Positions 49,994 to 58,648 of a stretch of DNA of 64,000 bases are shown here, piece by piece; position 1 is the first letter of the stretch; the number at the start of each line of letters is the position of its first letter. The notes below the pieces were generated by a model. That model searched no databases and was not told the origin of the DNA. It saw only the letters and a program-made list of their open reading frames with translations. The position numbers were made by a program, and so were the translations under genes. This stretch comes from Pseudomonas citri (GTDB taxonomy: Bacteria > Pseudomonadota > Gammaproteobacteria > Pseudomonadales > Pseudomonadaceae), in assembly GCF_025336485.1 (NCBI RefSeq), contig NZ_JAODAB010000022.1, positions 1 to 64,000 of the forward strand, in the 5' to 3' direction.

Positions 49994-52900
49994 TCAATCG
50001 CGCTTGGGCTCGCGGATCTTGTACCAGGCCACATACAACGCCGGCAGGAACAGCAACGTCAGCAGGGTGGCGATGATGATTCCGCCGATCATCGCGTAGG
50101 CCATCGGCCCCCAGAACACTTCCCGGGCGATGGGGATCATCCCCAGGCTCGCCGCAGCCGCCGTCAACAGGATTGGCCGGCGGCGGTGTTCGGTGGCTTC
50201 CACCACCGCATCCCAGGGTTCATACCCATCACGCTCATACTCGTCGATCTGGGTCACGAGGATCACCGAGTTGCGGATGATGATGCCGATCAACGCCAGG
50301 ATCCCGAGGATCGCCACGAACCCCATGGGCGTGCCTGTCGGCACCAGCGCCAGCACCACACCGATCAACCCGAGGGGCGCGACGCTGGTCACCAGGAACA
50401 GTTTCTGCACGCTGTGCAGTTGGATCATCAGGAAGGTCGCCATCAAGAACAGCATCAGCGGCACGACACTGGCGATCGGCCCCTGGGCCTTGCTGCTCTC
50501 TTCCACGGTACCGCCCGTGGCGATCTGGTAACCCGCCGGCAGGCCGGCGGCGAACTTGTCGATTTCAGGTTTTAGCTGCCTGACCAGGTCCGTGGGCTGG
50601 ATCTCGTCGCGCACGGCGGCCTTGATGGTGATGGTCGGCTTGCGGTCGCGGCGCCATACCAGTGGTTGCTCCAATTCATAACGCACCGTGGCGAATGCCA
50701 GCAGCGGAATCGAGATGCCGCCCGGGGTGACGATCTGCAGGTTCTGCAGCGTCTGCGGCGAACCGCGCTCGGCATCTTCGGCACGGCCTACCACGTCAAT
50801 CAGGTAAATATCGTCGTTGACCTGGGTCACGGTCGAGCCGCTGACGATGCTGTTCATCAGCCTGGCCACGTCATCGGAAGACAAGCCCAACTGCCGCGCC
50901 TTGTCTTGGGCGATGTCGATGCGCAGCACCTTGCCCGGCTCGTTCCAGTCGTAAGTGATCTCGCCGATGTGCGAGTTCTTGTCCAGCTCGGTGGCCAGAT
51001 CGATCGCATGCTTGCGCACCTGGTCGATGTCCTTGCCGCTGACCCGGTACTGCATCGGCCGACCGACCGGCGGGCCCATTTCCAGGGCCTGGACGAAACT
51101 GCCGATGCCAACGAAATCCTCGCGCAGACGCTTTTGCAAGCGCTCGGTGAGGGCCGCGCGCGACTCCAGGCCTTTGCTGACGATGACCAGTTGCGCGTAA
51201 TACGGGTTCTGCAATTGCTGGTCCAGCGGCAGATAGAAACGGATCGCACCTTCGCCGATGTAGCTGCTCCAGCGTTCGATGTCCGGGTCGCCTTTGAGGG
51301 TGGCTTCCAGGCGATCGACCGCCTTGCGGGTTTCATCCATAGAAGCGTTTTGCGGCAGGTTGAGATCCACGAGGATCTCCGGGCGGTCCGAGGACGGGAA
51401 GAACTGGTTCTGCACGAAACGCATGCAAAACACCGACAGGGCGAACAGCAACACCGTGATCCCGATGGCCCACCAGCGATTGCGCATCGCCCACAGCAAG
51501 CTGCCGTTGAAGGCCCGGCCGATCCGTCCCGGCTCGGCGCTGTGGGGTTTGATGTTGCTGCTCAGGATGTGCACGCCGATCACCGGGGCGAACAACACGG
51601 CCACGATCCACGACACCAGCATCGCCACGGCGATCACCGCGAACAGGGTAAAGGTGTACTCGCCGGCGGAACTGGCGTTCAGGCCGATGGGCACGAAACC
51701 GGCCACGGTCACCAGGGTCCCGGTGAGCATCGGGAACGCCGTCGAGGTGTAGGCGAACGTCGCCGCCTGATCCTTGCTATCGCCTTTTTCCAGGCGCGTG
51801 ACCATCATCTCGACGGTGATCATCGCGTCGTCCACCAACAAGCCGAGGGCGATGATCAAGGCGCCGAGGGAAATCCGCTGCATGGTGATGCCGCTGTATT
51901 CCATGAACAGGAAGACCATCGCCAGCACCAGCGGAATCGAGCAGGCCACCACCAGCCCGGCCCGCATGCCAAGGCTGACGAAGCTGACCACCAGCACGAT
52001 GACCACCGCCTCGAACAAAGCGCTGGTGAAGCCACCGACGGCTTCCTTCACCACTTCCGCCTGATCCGACACGGAGTGCACGCCTACGCCCACCGGCAGA
52101 TCGGCGGTCAGCTCGATCATGCGCGCATGCAGCACCTTGCCGAACTCCTGGATGTTGCCACCCTTCTTCATCGCGATGGCGAGCCCGATGGCCGGCGTTC
52201 CGTTGAAGCGGAACATCGGCGTGGCGGGGTCGACGTAACCGCGACGGATGTCGGCGATGTCAGCCAGTCGATAGAAGCGGTCATTGAGCCGCAGGTTGAC
52301 GTTGGCCAGGTCCTTTTCCGACTGGAACTGCCCGGAGGTGCGCACGGAAATCCGCTCGGGGCCGGCATCGATCACCCCCGCCGGAGTCACGGCGTTCTGG
52401 GTTTGCAGGCTCTGCACCACCTCGCGCTGGTCGATCCCCAGCGCGGCGAGTTTGCGCGTGGAGAAATTCAGGTACAGCACTTCGTCCTGTTCGCCGATCA
52501 TCTCGACCTTGCCCAGGCCGGGCACATCGCGGACCTCGGCACGGACCTGTTCCACGTAGTCGCGCAACTGGCGCATCGACAGGCCGTCGCCGGTGAAGGC
52601 GTACACCGAACCGTAGACATCGCCGAACTCGTCGTTGAACCCGGGTCCTTGCAGGCCTGTGGGAAAGTCGCCGCGAATGTCGTCGATTTTCTTGCGCACC
52701 TGATACCAGATCTCGGGGATTTCCTTGGCCCCGGTGGTGTCGCGCAGGTACACGAACACCGTCGATTCCCCTGGCCGGGTGTAGCTTTTGACGTAGTCGA
52801 GGGCGTCGAGCTCTTCGAGTTTCTTCTCGATGCGGTCGGTGACCTGCTTGAGGGTTTCTTCCTGGGTCGCGCCGGGCCAGCGGGTCTGGATGACCATGGT

Positions 52901-53041
52901 CTTGATGGTGAACGAGGGGTCTTCTTCGCGCCCCAGGTTCAGGTAGGAAAACACCCCCATCAGCAACGCGACGAACATCAGGTACCAGACGAACGACTGA
53001 TGCCGCAGGGCCCATTCGGACAGATTGAAAGGCTCCTTCAT
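49994..53041 (-). CDS. triC: RND-family efflux pump inner-membrane transporter (TriC-like)
   Basis: A 1015-residue RND transporter with the usual 12 membrane segments and two large periplasmic loops. Landmarks are SEWALRHQSFVWYLMFVALL at the first segment, the proton-relay segment LGLLVDDAMITVEMMVTRLE with the paired aspartates, and GILALIGIIIRNSVILVTQI in the second half. It is the last gene of an operon with two lipoprotein adaptors, the same make-up as P. aeruginosa TriABC (triclosan efflux, which needs the outer-membrane partner OpmH). Its start overlaps the second adaptor gene. Substrates here are inferred. Confidence 0.85.
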   Translation of the reverse strand: MKEPFNLSEWALRHQSFVWYLMFVALLMGVFSYLNLGREEDPSFTIKTMVIQTRWPGATQEETLKQVTDRIEKKLEELDALDYVKSYTRPGESTVFVYLRDTTGAKEIPEIWYQVRKKIDDIRGDFPTGLQGPGFNDEFGDVYGSVYAFTGDGLSMRQLRDYVEQVRAEVRDVPGLGKVEMIGEQDEVLYLNFSTRKLAALGIDQREVVQSLQTQNAVTPAGVIDAGPERISVRTSGQFQSEKDLANVNLRLNDRFYRLADIADIRRGYVDPATPMFRFNGTPAIGLAIAMKKGGNIQEFGKVLHARMIELTADLPVGVGVHSVSDQAEVVKEAVGGFTSALFEAVVIVLVVSFVSLGMRAGLVVACSIPLVLAMVFLFMEYSGITMQRISLGALIIALGLLVDDAMITVEMMVTRLEKGDSKDQAATFAYTSTAFPMLTGTLVTVAGFVPIGLNASSAGEYTFTLFAVIAVAMLVSWIVAVLFAPVIGVHILSSNIKPHSAEPGRIGRAFNGSLLWAMRNRWWAIGITVLLFALSVFCMRFVQNQFFPSSDRPEILVDLNLPQNASMDETRKAVDRLEATLKGDPDIERWSSYIGEGAIRFYLPLDQQLQNPYYAQLVIVSKGLESRAALTERLQKRLREDFVGIGSFVQALEMGPPVGRPMQYRVSGKDIDQVRKHAIDLATELDKNSHIGEITYDWNEPGKVLRIDIAQDKARQLGLSSDDVARLMNSIVSGSTVTQVNDDIYLIDVVGRAEDAERGSPQTLQNLQIVTPGGISIPLLAFATVRYELEQPLVWRRDRKPTITIKAAVRDEIQPTDLVRQLKPEIDKFAAGLPAGYQIATGGTVEESSKAQGPIASVVPLMLFLMATFLMIQLHSVQKLFLVTSVAPLGLIGVVLALVPTGTPMGFVAILGILALIGIIIRNSVILVTQIDEYERDGYEPWDAVVEATEHRRRPILLTAAAASLGMIPIAREVFWGPMAYAMIGGIIIATLLTLLFLPALYVAWYKIREPKRD

Positions 53042-54102
53042 CGTACATCCTCGTCAAGTTTCACTTTCTGTCCCGGCTGTAGGCTGTTAACACCGGCACT
53101 GACCACGCGATCGCCGGCCTTGATGCCGTTGGCCACCAGCACCGTGCTGTCCGAACGCTCTAGAATCCGCACATCACGGGGCGAGACGGTCTGGCTTTGC
53201 GGGTCGATCAGCCAGATCCGCGCCTTGCCATCGACCTCTTGCAGCGCACTGAGGGGCAACTCGATGCGCGGTTCGATGGCCGAGCTCAGGGTGACGCTGA
53301 TGGCCGTGCCCAAATGAAAACCAGGCGGTGTATCGGTCAGCGTCAGGCGGGCACGGCGAGTGCGGGTGGCGCTTTGAGCCAGGGGTTCGATCTCGCGCAC
53401 GATGGCGGTGGTGTGCAGGGTCGGGTCCAGTTGCGCGGCGACTTCGAACACCACGTCGTTGGGCAGGCGCTCGACCAGGCCGGCCGGCAGGTCGATCACC
53501 GCTTCCTTGATGTCCGGCCGGGCCAGCGTCACAACTTGCTGGCCGGCGCTGACCACTTGCCCGGCTTCGGCACTCCAGGCGGTCACGACAGCGTCGTGAT
53601 CGGTGTGCAACGCGCTGTAGTTGAGTTGATCGCGAGCCCTTGCCACCGCCGCCCTGGCCTGTTCAAGGGTGGCCGCAGTGGTTTGCAGGTCGGTGTGGGC
53701 AATGTCCAGTTGAGCCTGGGCACCAACGCCGCGATCGAACAGCTCCTGTTGGCGCCGGGCATTGGCCTGGGCATTGATGTACTGCGCCTCGACCCGCGCC
53801 TGATCACCCTGGGCCACGCGCAGTTGGTTCTGTTGATCGGTCGGATCGAGGGTGGCGAGCAGATCGCTCTTTTTCACCTGCGCGCCGACATTGACATTGC
53901 GACTGGCGATCCGCCCCGCCACACGAAAACCGATGTTGCTTTCAAAACGCGCCTGGATACTTCCGGCGAACCGCCCGAGTGCCTGCTGGTCGAGCGCCCG
54001 GACTTCAACCGACAACACCGGGCGCACCGGTTCGGGTGGCGCCTGTTCCTCGGAGCACGCGACCAGCAAAAGGCCGACCGAGGCTATCCAAAGACGCTTC
54101 AT
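53038..54102 (-). CDS. triB: RND efflux periplasmic adaptor lipoprotein (TriB-like)
   Basis: A 354-residue membrane-fusion protein with a lipobox (LLLVACSEE, Cys at about 16). The barrel-sandwich/lipoyl half-motif GRFAGSIQARFESNIGFRVA and the helical hairpin QAQLDIAHTDLQTTAATLEQ are typical. ATG 54100-54102 has AGGGG upstream; it overlaps the preceding adaptor by four bases and the pump gene by four bases, so the three genes are translationally coupled. Confidence 0.85.
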   Translation of the reverse strand: MKRLWIASVGLLLVACSEEQAPPEPVRPVLSVEVRALDQQALGRFAGSIQARFESNIGFRVAGRIASRNVNVGAQVKKSDLLATLDPTDQQNQLRVAQGDQARVEAQYINAQANARRQQELFDRGVGAQAQLDIAHTDLQTTAATLEQARAAVARARDQLNYSALHTDHDAVVTAWSAEAGQVVSAGQQVVTLARPDIKEAVIDLPAGLVERLPNDVVFEVAAQLDPTLHTTAIVREIEPLAQSATRTRRARLTLTDTPPGFHLGTAISVTLSSAIEPRIELPLSALQEVDGKARIWLIDPQSQTVSPRDVRILERSDSTVLVANGIKAGDRVVSAGVNSLQPGQKVKLDEDVR

Positions 54103-55202
54103 GGCTGGGCCCCTGGCGTGGATTTTTCGGAGGTGTTTCCAGCGATCTCGACACGTACGCCGGGGTGCAGCAATTGCCCGCCGGCGGTGACGACTTTCTC
54201 CCCGCCCTGGAGGCCATCGCTGATGACCACCTTGCCGGTCAGGTATCGGCCGACGGTGACCGTGTGCAACTGCGCCCTGCCCTCGCCATCCACCAGCCAC
54301 ACGGCCGGGTCGCTGAGGTTCTTGGTCAACGCCGACCACGGCAGTTCGACGGCGGTCTTGCCGGCGGACCTGGCAGTAGCGCTGACCACCGAGCCCAGGC
54401 GCATGCCTTCGGGCAAATCCTTGAGGCTGACCTTGACCTGCACGGTCCCGGTCTGGGCAGACACCGCCGGAGTGATCTCGCGCACTTTGCCGGTGGTCTG
54501 GATGGTGGGGTCGTCCAACAAGCTGATGGTGATTGCCGGATCCGAGGGCGGTTCACGCAACAACGATTCGTAGATGTTGAACACCGCGTCACGTTCACCG
54601 TCGCGGGCCAGGCTGAAAATCGGCTCGGTGGCCTGCACCACCTGGCCGACCTCCGCCTGGCGCGCCGTGATGAGGCCTGGCGCCTCGGCAATCAGTGCCG
54701 TGTAGCTCAGTTGTTCACGGGCATTGGCCAACTGGGCCTGGGCCGCGCTCAGCGCACTCTGGCTGCTGCGCAGTTGGGCCTGGGCCGTGTCGTATTCACT
54801 TTGGCTGGTGTAACCCTTGGGCAAGAGTTTCTGCTGGCGCACGAATGCCGCCGCGCTTTGCTTGACCCGCGCCTGTTCGGCGGCCACCTGGGCCTCGGCG
54901 GAATCGACCTGGGTCTGCAAGTCCCGTGGATCGAGGCGGGCCAGCACCTGCCGGGCCGACACCCGGTCACCGATATCCACCTTACGCTCGATGATCTTGC
55001 CACCCACGCGAAACGACAGATCGGCCTGCACCCGCGCCTGGACATCGCCAGTCAAAGTCACCGAGGCGGCGTACTCGCTGGGTACGACGGTCTGCACGAA
55101 AACCCGTGGCAAGGCTTTCTCCCCGGGAGTGCGATCACCGCACCCGACCACCGCCACACACAACCCCAAGCCAACGAGCAGTTTGATTGGAAAAACAGCC
55201 AT
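54099..55202 (-). CDS. triA: RND efflux periplasmic adaptor lipoprotein (TriA-like)
   Basis: A 367-residue first adaptor with a lipobox (VAVVGCGDR, Cys near 21). Landmarks are VTLTGDVQARVQADLSFRVG, the coiled hairpin QSEYDTAQAQLRSSQSALSA and PWSALTKNLSDPAVWLVDGE. AAGGAG precedes the ATG at 55200-55202. The two different adaptors are the distinctive feature of TriABC systems. No local regulator or outer-membrane gene is next to the operon; a TolC-family gene at the right edge belongs to another operon. Confidence 0.85.
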   Translation of the reverse strand: MAVFPIKLLVGLGLCVAVVGCGDRTPGEKALPRVFVQTVVPSEYAASVTLTGDVQARVQADLSFRVGGKIIERKVDIGDRVSARQVLARLDPRDLQTQVDSAEAQVAAEQARVKQSAAAFVRQQKLLPKGYTSQSEYDTAQAQLRSSQSALSAAQAQLANAREQLSYTALIAEAPGLITARQAEVGQVVQATEPIFSLARDGERDAVFNIYESLLREPPSDPAITISLLDDPTIQTTGKVREITPAVSAQTGTVQVKVSLKDLPEGMRLGSVVSATARSAGKTAVELPWSALTKNLSDPAVWLVDGEGRAQLHTVTVGRYLTGKVVISDGLQGGEKVVTAGGQLLHPGVRVEIAGNTSEKSTPGAQP

Positions 55203-55461
55203 GCCGACTCCTTCGCGCCGTACTACCTGTGACGGTACGAATGTGAGCTTAGAACAGCGATTCAACACACGCGCAGGATTAAAAGGGATGTGTTTATCCA
55301 GACAGCGCGGCGCAGGCCAATGGATGGACGGTATTTGCAGAGACCGTGGAAGGGGGCTACTTTTCCTGGCGCTGCTGGGCAGGTTTTGTGTTTCAAAGGA
55401 CCGCGCCAAGGAATCGCAGCCGATGGCCGAAGCCCGGCCAAACCCTCACAAGGACGAGAAC

Positions 55462-55557
55462 ATGAATGACGAAAAGGCACCGCAGCGACTGGAACCGCAG
55501 GAAGTGTTGAAGTTGCTGGTGGCGTTGAACAGGGCGTTGAAGGCCCAGGTTGCCTGA
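55462..55557 (+). CDS. Candidate 31-residue small protein
   Basis: ATG 55462 opens a short frame (MNDEKAPQRLEPQEVLKLLV then ALNRALKAQVA) with an AAGGA ribosome binding site seven bases upstream. The second half is an amphipathic helix (LKLLVALNRALKA). An in-frame ATG at 55423 would give 44 residues. It lies alone between divergent triA and convergent metQ. I do not recognise a family. Unusually good initiation signals and helical composition make it a candidate. Confidence 0.45.
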   Translation: MNDEKAPQRLEPQEVLKLLVALNRALKAQVA

Positions 55558-55583
55558 GCGCTTTTGTAGCCAGGGAATCGAAC

Positions 55584-55610
55584 GTGTGGGAGCAGAGCTT
55601 GCCCCCACAC
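55584..55610. repeat. Near-perfect GTGGGAGC-family hairpin
   Basis: GTGTGGGAGCA and TGCCCCCACAC pair over 11 positions with one mismatch around GAGCT. It lies 26 bases after the 31-codon frame and 14 bases from the metQ stop, and could end both transcripts. Confidence 0.55.
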
Positions 55611-55623
55611 ATCGCCCTTCGAA

Positions 55624-56406
55624 TCAGAACGCCGGCAGAACCGCGCCGCTGTATTTCTTCTCGATGAACGCCTTCACTTCAGGGCTGGTCAAGGCCTTGG
55701 CCAGTTTCTGGATGGCCGGGCTGTCCTTGTTGTCAGGACGGGCCACCAGGAAGTTGACGTAAGGCGAGTCGGAACCTTCGATCACCAGTGCGTCCTTGGC
55801 CGGGTTGAGACCCGCTTCCAGGGCATAGTTGGTGTTGATCAGGTCCAGGTCGACCTGGTCCAGGACGCGCGGCAGCATGGCCGACTCCAGTTCCTTGAAC
55901 TTGAAGTTGTGTGGGTTCTTGGCGATGTCCTTCGGGGTCGCCAAGGCGTTTTTCGGGTCTTTCAATTCGATCAACCCGGCCTTTTGCAGCAGCAACAAGG
56001 CACGGCCACTGTTGCTCCCTTCGTTGGGCAGCGCGATGGTCGCGCCGTTTGGCAGATCAGCCAGTTGCTTGTATTTCTTCGAGTAACCACCGAACGGTTC
56101 GACGTGGACACCGATCACGGTTTCCAGGTGAGTGCCTTTGCCTTCGTTGAAGTTCTTCAGGTACGGCAGGGTCTGGAAGTAGTTGGCGTCCAGGCGCTTC
56201 TGGTCCACTTGGACGTTGGGTTGCACGTAGTCGGTGAAGACCTTGATCTGAAGGTCCACGCCTTCTTTGGCGAGGGCTGGCTTGATCAGCTCGAGGATTT
56301 CTGCGTGGGGTACCGGAGTGGCCGCCACCACCAGTTTTTCCGCGGCCTGGGCCAAGCCCGAGGTCAGGGCTGCCGCCAATGCGGTGAACAACAGAACCTT
56401 TTTCAT
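55624..56406 (-). CDS. metQ: MetQ/NlpA-family substrate-binding protein, orphan
   Basis: A 260-residue methionine-type binding protein with signal peptide MKKVLLFTALAAALTSGLAQ (no lipobox cysteine). Landmarks are PHAEILELIKPALAKEGVDL, QKRLDANYFQTLPYLKNFNE, IALPNEGSNSGRALLLLQKA and LINTNYALEAGLNP, closer to classical MetQ than the other NlpA protein at 26385. No metN or metI accompanies it. Its upstream region (56500-56545) is AT-rich and carries the GGAATA motif shared with other sulfur genes here. Confidence 0.9.
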   Translation of the reverse strand: MKKVLLFTALAAALTSGLAQAAEKLVVAATPVPHAEILELIKPALAKEGVDLQIKVFTDYVQPNVQVDQKRLDANYFQTLPYLKNFNEGKGTHLETVIGVHVEPFGGYSKKYKQLADLPNGATIALPNEGSNSGRALLLLQKAGLIELKDPKNALATPKDIAKNPHNFKFKELESAMLPRVLDQVDLDLINTNYALEAGLNPAKDALVIEGSDSPYVNFLVARPDNKDSPAIQKLAKALTSPEVKAFIEKKYSGAVLPAF

Positions 56407-56592
56407 GCAGTGTCCTTATCGAAAATCACAGTCGTCATGAGGGCGACGGCCTGAGAGAAAGTGCCAGCGAAGTGCTATCGGTGGCGTGAGGGGGACGATA
56501 CCGGGATTTTTTATTCCTTAAAAATATCTTTTATTCACGTTCATATTCATTTCTCTCATATAGAACATAACTGTGTAACTTGGGGATACATC

Positions 56593-56678
56593 TGTGGGAG
56601 CGAGGCTTGCCCGCGATGGCAGCGATAAGGATTTCAAGAGTCGAGGCGCCTGTTTCGCGAGCAAGCTTTGCTCCCACA
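56593..56678. repeat. REPIN (paired GTGGGAGC palindromes)
   Basis: TGTGGGAGCGAGGCTTGCCC at 56593 and GAGCAAGCTTTGCTCCCACA ending at 56678 are inverted around about 45 bases. The element lies between metQ and the sigma-54 activator gene, three bases from the latter's stop codon. Confidence 0.83.
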
Positions 56679-56681
56679 AAG

Positions 56682-57617
56682 TTAGAGGGTTTGGCTCAAT
56701 TGATTGAGCCGCGCCTTGAGGGCTATGCGTTCGGCTTCCGTGCCCTTGGCAACGACTTGCGCCACTTGATGGTCGATCAATTCCAGGGCCGATGGCCGGG
56801 ACGGCAGGTTCAGATGCTCCGGCAAAATCTCGTCCCCGGTGCTCACCAGCAACGCAAAATGAATCACGTTCTCCAACTCCCGGGTATTGCCCGACCAGTC
56901 GTGTCGTTCAAGGGCGTGTTGCGCCGCTTCGCTGATCAACGGCACGGCCAGGCCCAGGCGTTGGGTGTAGATACCGAGGAAATACTCGGCCAGCGAGAGA
57001 ATATCGCCCACCCGCTCACGCAAGGCCGGCAGTTCGAGGCGGCCTTCGCTGAGGTAATGGAAGAGCCGCTCGTGAAACTTCCCCGCCGCCACCGCTTGCG
57101 CCAGGTCGATGCTGGTGGCCGCGACCAGGCGCACATCCACCGGGCTGGGCTGGTGGGCACCGACGCGGGTGACCTCGTGATTTTCCAGTGCCGCCAGCAA
57201 CTTGACCTGGATCGGCAGCGGTAAATCGCCAATCTCATCCAGGTACAGCGTGCCGCCGTTGGCCGAACCGAACCAGCCGGCCCGGCTGCTGGCCGAACCG
57301 CTGTAGCTGCCGGCGGCGTAGCCGAACAATTCGGCGTCAGCGTAGGTCGGGCTGATGGCGCCGCAATTGACCGAGACGAACAGCCCGCCACGCTCGCTTT
57401 CGCGGTGGATATGCCGGGCCAGCAATTCCTTGCCGGTGCCGGTTTCACCGCGTATCAACACCGGGATCCCACGCGGCGCCAGTTGTTCCAGTTCCTGGCG
57501 CAACTGCCGTGAACGCGGGTCGACGAACACCAGCGCCTTGGCGCGAATGCTCAGGGGGCTCTTTTCCGCATCGGGAAAGGTCAACAAAGGCTGACCGAAG
57601 GTTTCATGCAAGCTCAT
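56682..57617 (-). CDS. Atypical sigma-54-dependent activator (AAA+ domain only)
   Basis: A 311-residue AAA+ enhancer-binding-protein-like regulator. Walker A is GETGTGKE (57-64), Walker B is GGTLYLDE (121-128), and RELEN at the sensor II region is near 246-250. Two features are unusual. The sigma-54-contacting GAFTGA loop reads GSYSGS (103-108). The C-terminal ~35 residues after the AAA+ lid show no recognisable Fis-type helix-turn-helix. There is also no N-terminal sensory domain. It is adjacent to an RBBP9-like hydrolase and a MetQ gene, so a sulfur-related role, as for SfnR, is possible. The start at 57617 excludes an intergenic in-frame extension. Confidence 0.8.
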   Translation of the reverse strand: MSLHETFGQPLLTFPDAEKSPLSIRAKALVFVDPRSRQLRQELEQLAPRGIPVLIRGETGTGKELLARHIHRESERGGLFVSVNCGAISPTYADAELFGYAAGSYSGSASSRAGWFGSANGGTLYLDEIGDLPLPIQVKLLAALENHEVTRVGAHQPSPVDVRLVAATSIDLAQAVAAGKFHERLFHYLSEGRLELPALRERVGDILSLAEYFLGIYTQRLGLAVPLISEAAQHALERHDWSGNTRELENVIHFALLVSTGDEILPEHLNLPSRPSALELIDHQVAQVVAKGTEAERIALKARLNQLSQTL

Positions 57618-57667
57618 GGCAGACTCCCCGCCCCCGACCGTCGGGAGACGGGAGGGCGCAAAAAAAT

Positions 57668-58249
57668 TCAGGCGCGACGCAGGGCGTGATGCTCCATGCG
57701 GTTTTGCAGGCGATAGAGATAAGCGAAACCCTGCTCCCAGCGGTGGTGGCCGGACTTCACATTGATATGCCCGGCACCCGCCAGTATCCCGGCCTCGGCT
57801 CCCCAGTGACGCGCCAACTCCAGCGCACGCGGGGCACTCACGGCGGCATCGTTGTCGGAACTGACCACCTGGCTTGGGAATGGCAACAGGTCGCGGGGGA
57901 TCGGCGCGAAATTGCGCAGTGCCGGAGCACAGGCCGGGCGCTCGACATCCGCCGGCGCCACCAGCAACGCGCCACGAACCTGTCGCAACAGATGCATGGG
58001 GGCGGTGGCGGCCCAATGAGCCACCGTGATGCAACCCAGGCTATGGGCAATCAGGATCACCGGTGTGCTGTCGACCACGATGGCTTCGGCCAGCGCAGCG
58101 ACCCAGTCTTCACGACGAGGCGTCAACCAGTCGGCCTGCTCGACCCTGGCGCTGTTGGGCAGGCTGTTCTGCCAGTGGGTTTGCCAATGATTTTCCGGCG
58201 ATCCTTGCCAGCCCGGCACGATCAGGTAGCGAATGGATTCGTTGCGCAT
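57668..58249 (-). CDS. RBBP9/YdeN-family alpha/beta hydrolase
   Basis: A 193-residue serine hydrolase fold protein (PF06821). The N-terminal IVPGWQGSPENHWQTHW and the nucleophile elbow IAHSLGCITVAHWA (Ser near residue 70) are characteristic; later DNDAAVS and GAGHINVKSGHHRWEQG supply the aspartate and histidine. Substrate unknown. It is immediately upstream of, and cotranscribed with, the sigma-54 activator (50-base gap). AT-rich DNA with GGAATA (58310-58315) precedes it. Confidence 0.87.
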   Translation of the reverse strand: MRNESIRYLIVPGWQGSPENHWQTHWQNSLPNSARVEQADWLTPRREDWVAALAEAIVVDSTPVILIAHSLGCITVAHWAATAPMHLLRQVRGALLVAPADVERPACAPALRNFAPIPRDLLPFPSQVVSSDNDAAVSAPRALELARHWGAEAGILAGAGHINVKSGHHRWEQGFAYLYRLQNRMEHHALRRA

Positions 58250-58366
58250 GGGGGCTCTCCTGCGGGTCTGTTCCCAGAGGAGTATAGGGAGGAGATTTAT
58301 ATTGTTTAAGGAATAAGAAGATATTTATTAATATCAATTTAGAATAATGCAAGCAGATGCCAAGGG

Positions 58367-58648
58367 CTAACGACGTCTGGCTCTCTGATAAACCTCACTG
58401 CGCTCACGCTTGCCGACGGCTATAACCGACACCACAAGACGATCATCGATTACCTCATAGACCAACCGATACCCGCAGGCCTTGAGCTTGATTTTGTAGC
58501 AGTCAGGCATCCCATGCAGCGCATCCGCAGCGAGGCGAGGCGATTCAAGCCGCTGGATCAGTTTTTTCTTGAATTGCTCACGCACGGTATAGCCCAACTT
58601 GTCCCATTCCTTACGAGCCGATGGCAGGAACTCGAGCTTATAGGTCAT
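58367..58648 (-). CDS. RelE/ParE-family toxin
   Basis: A 93-residue RelE-type mRNA interferase candidate (MTYKLEFLPSARKEWDKLGY at the N-terminus, IKLKACGYRLVYEVIDDRLV and VSVIAVGKRERSEVY in the core), with the basic residues expected for ribosome-dependent RNA cleavage. It is encoded downstream of, and overlaps by 11 bases, its Phd/YefM-type antitoxin, the usual order for relBE-like modules. Confidence 0.88.
   Translation of the reverse strand: MTYKLEFLPSARKEWDKLGYTVREQFKKKLIQRLESPRLAADALHGMPDCYKIKLKACGYRLVYEVIDDRLVVSVIAVGKRERSEVYQRARRR

Noticed and set aside
50666..53317. Very long open frame antisense to triC (883 codons on the plus strand)
   Set aside because: High-GC codon bias leaves antisense frames open. 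The opposite strand encodes a complete RND pump, and this product is low-complexity His/Gln/Arg-rich without any family features.
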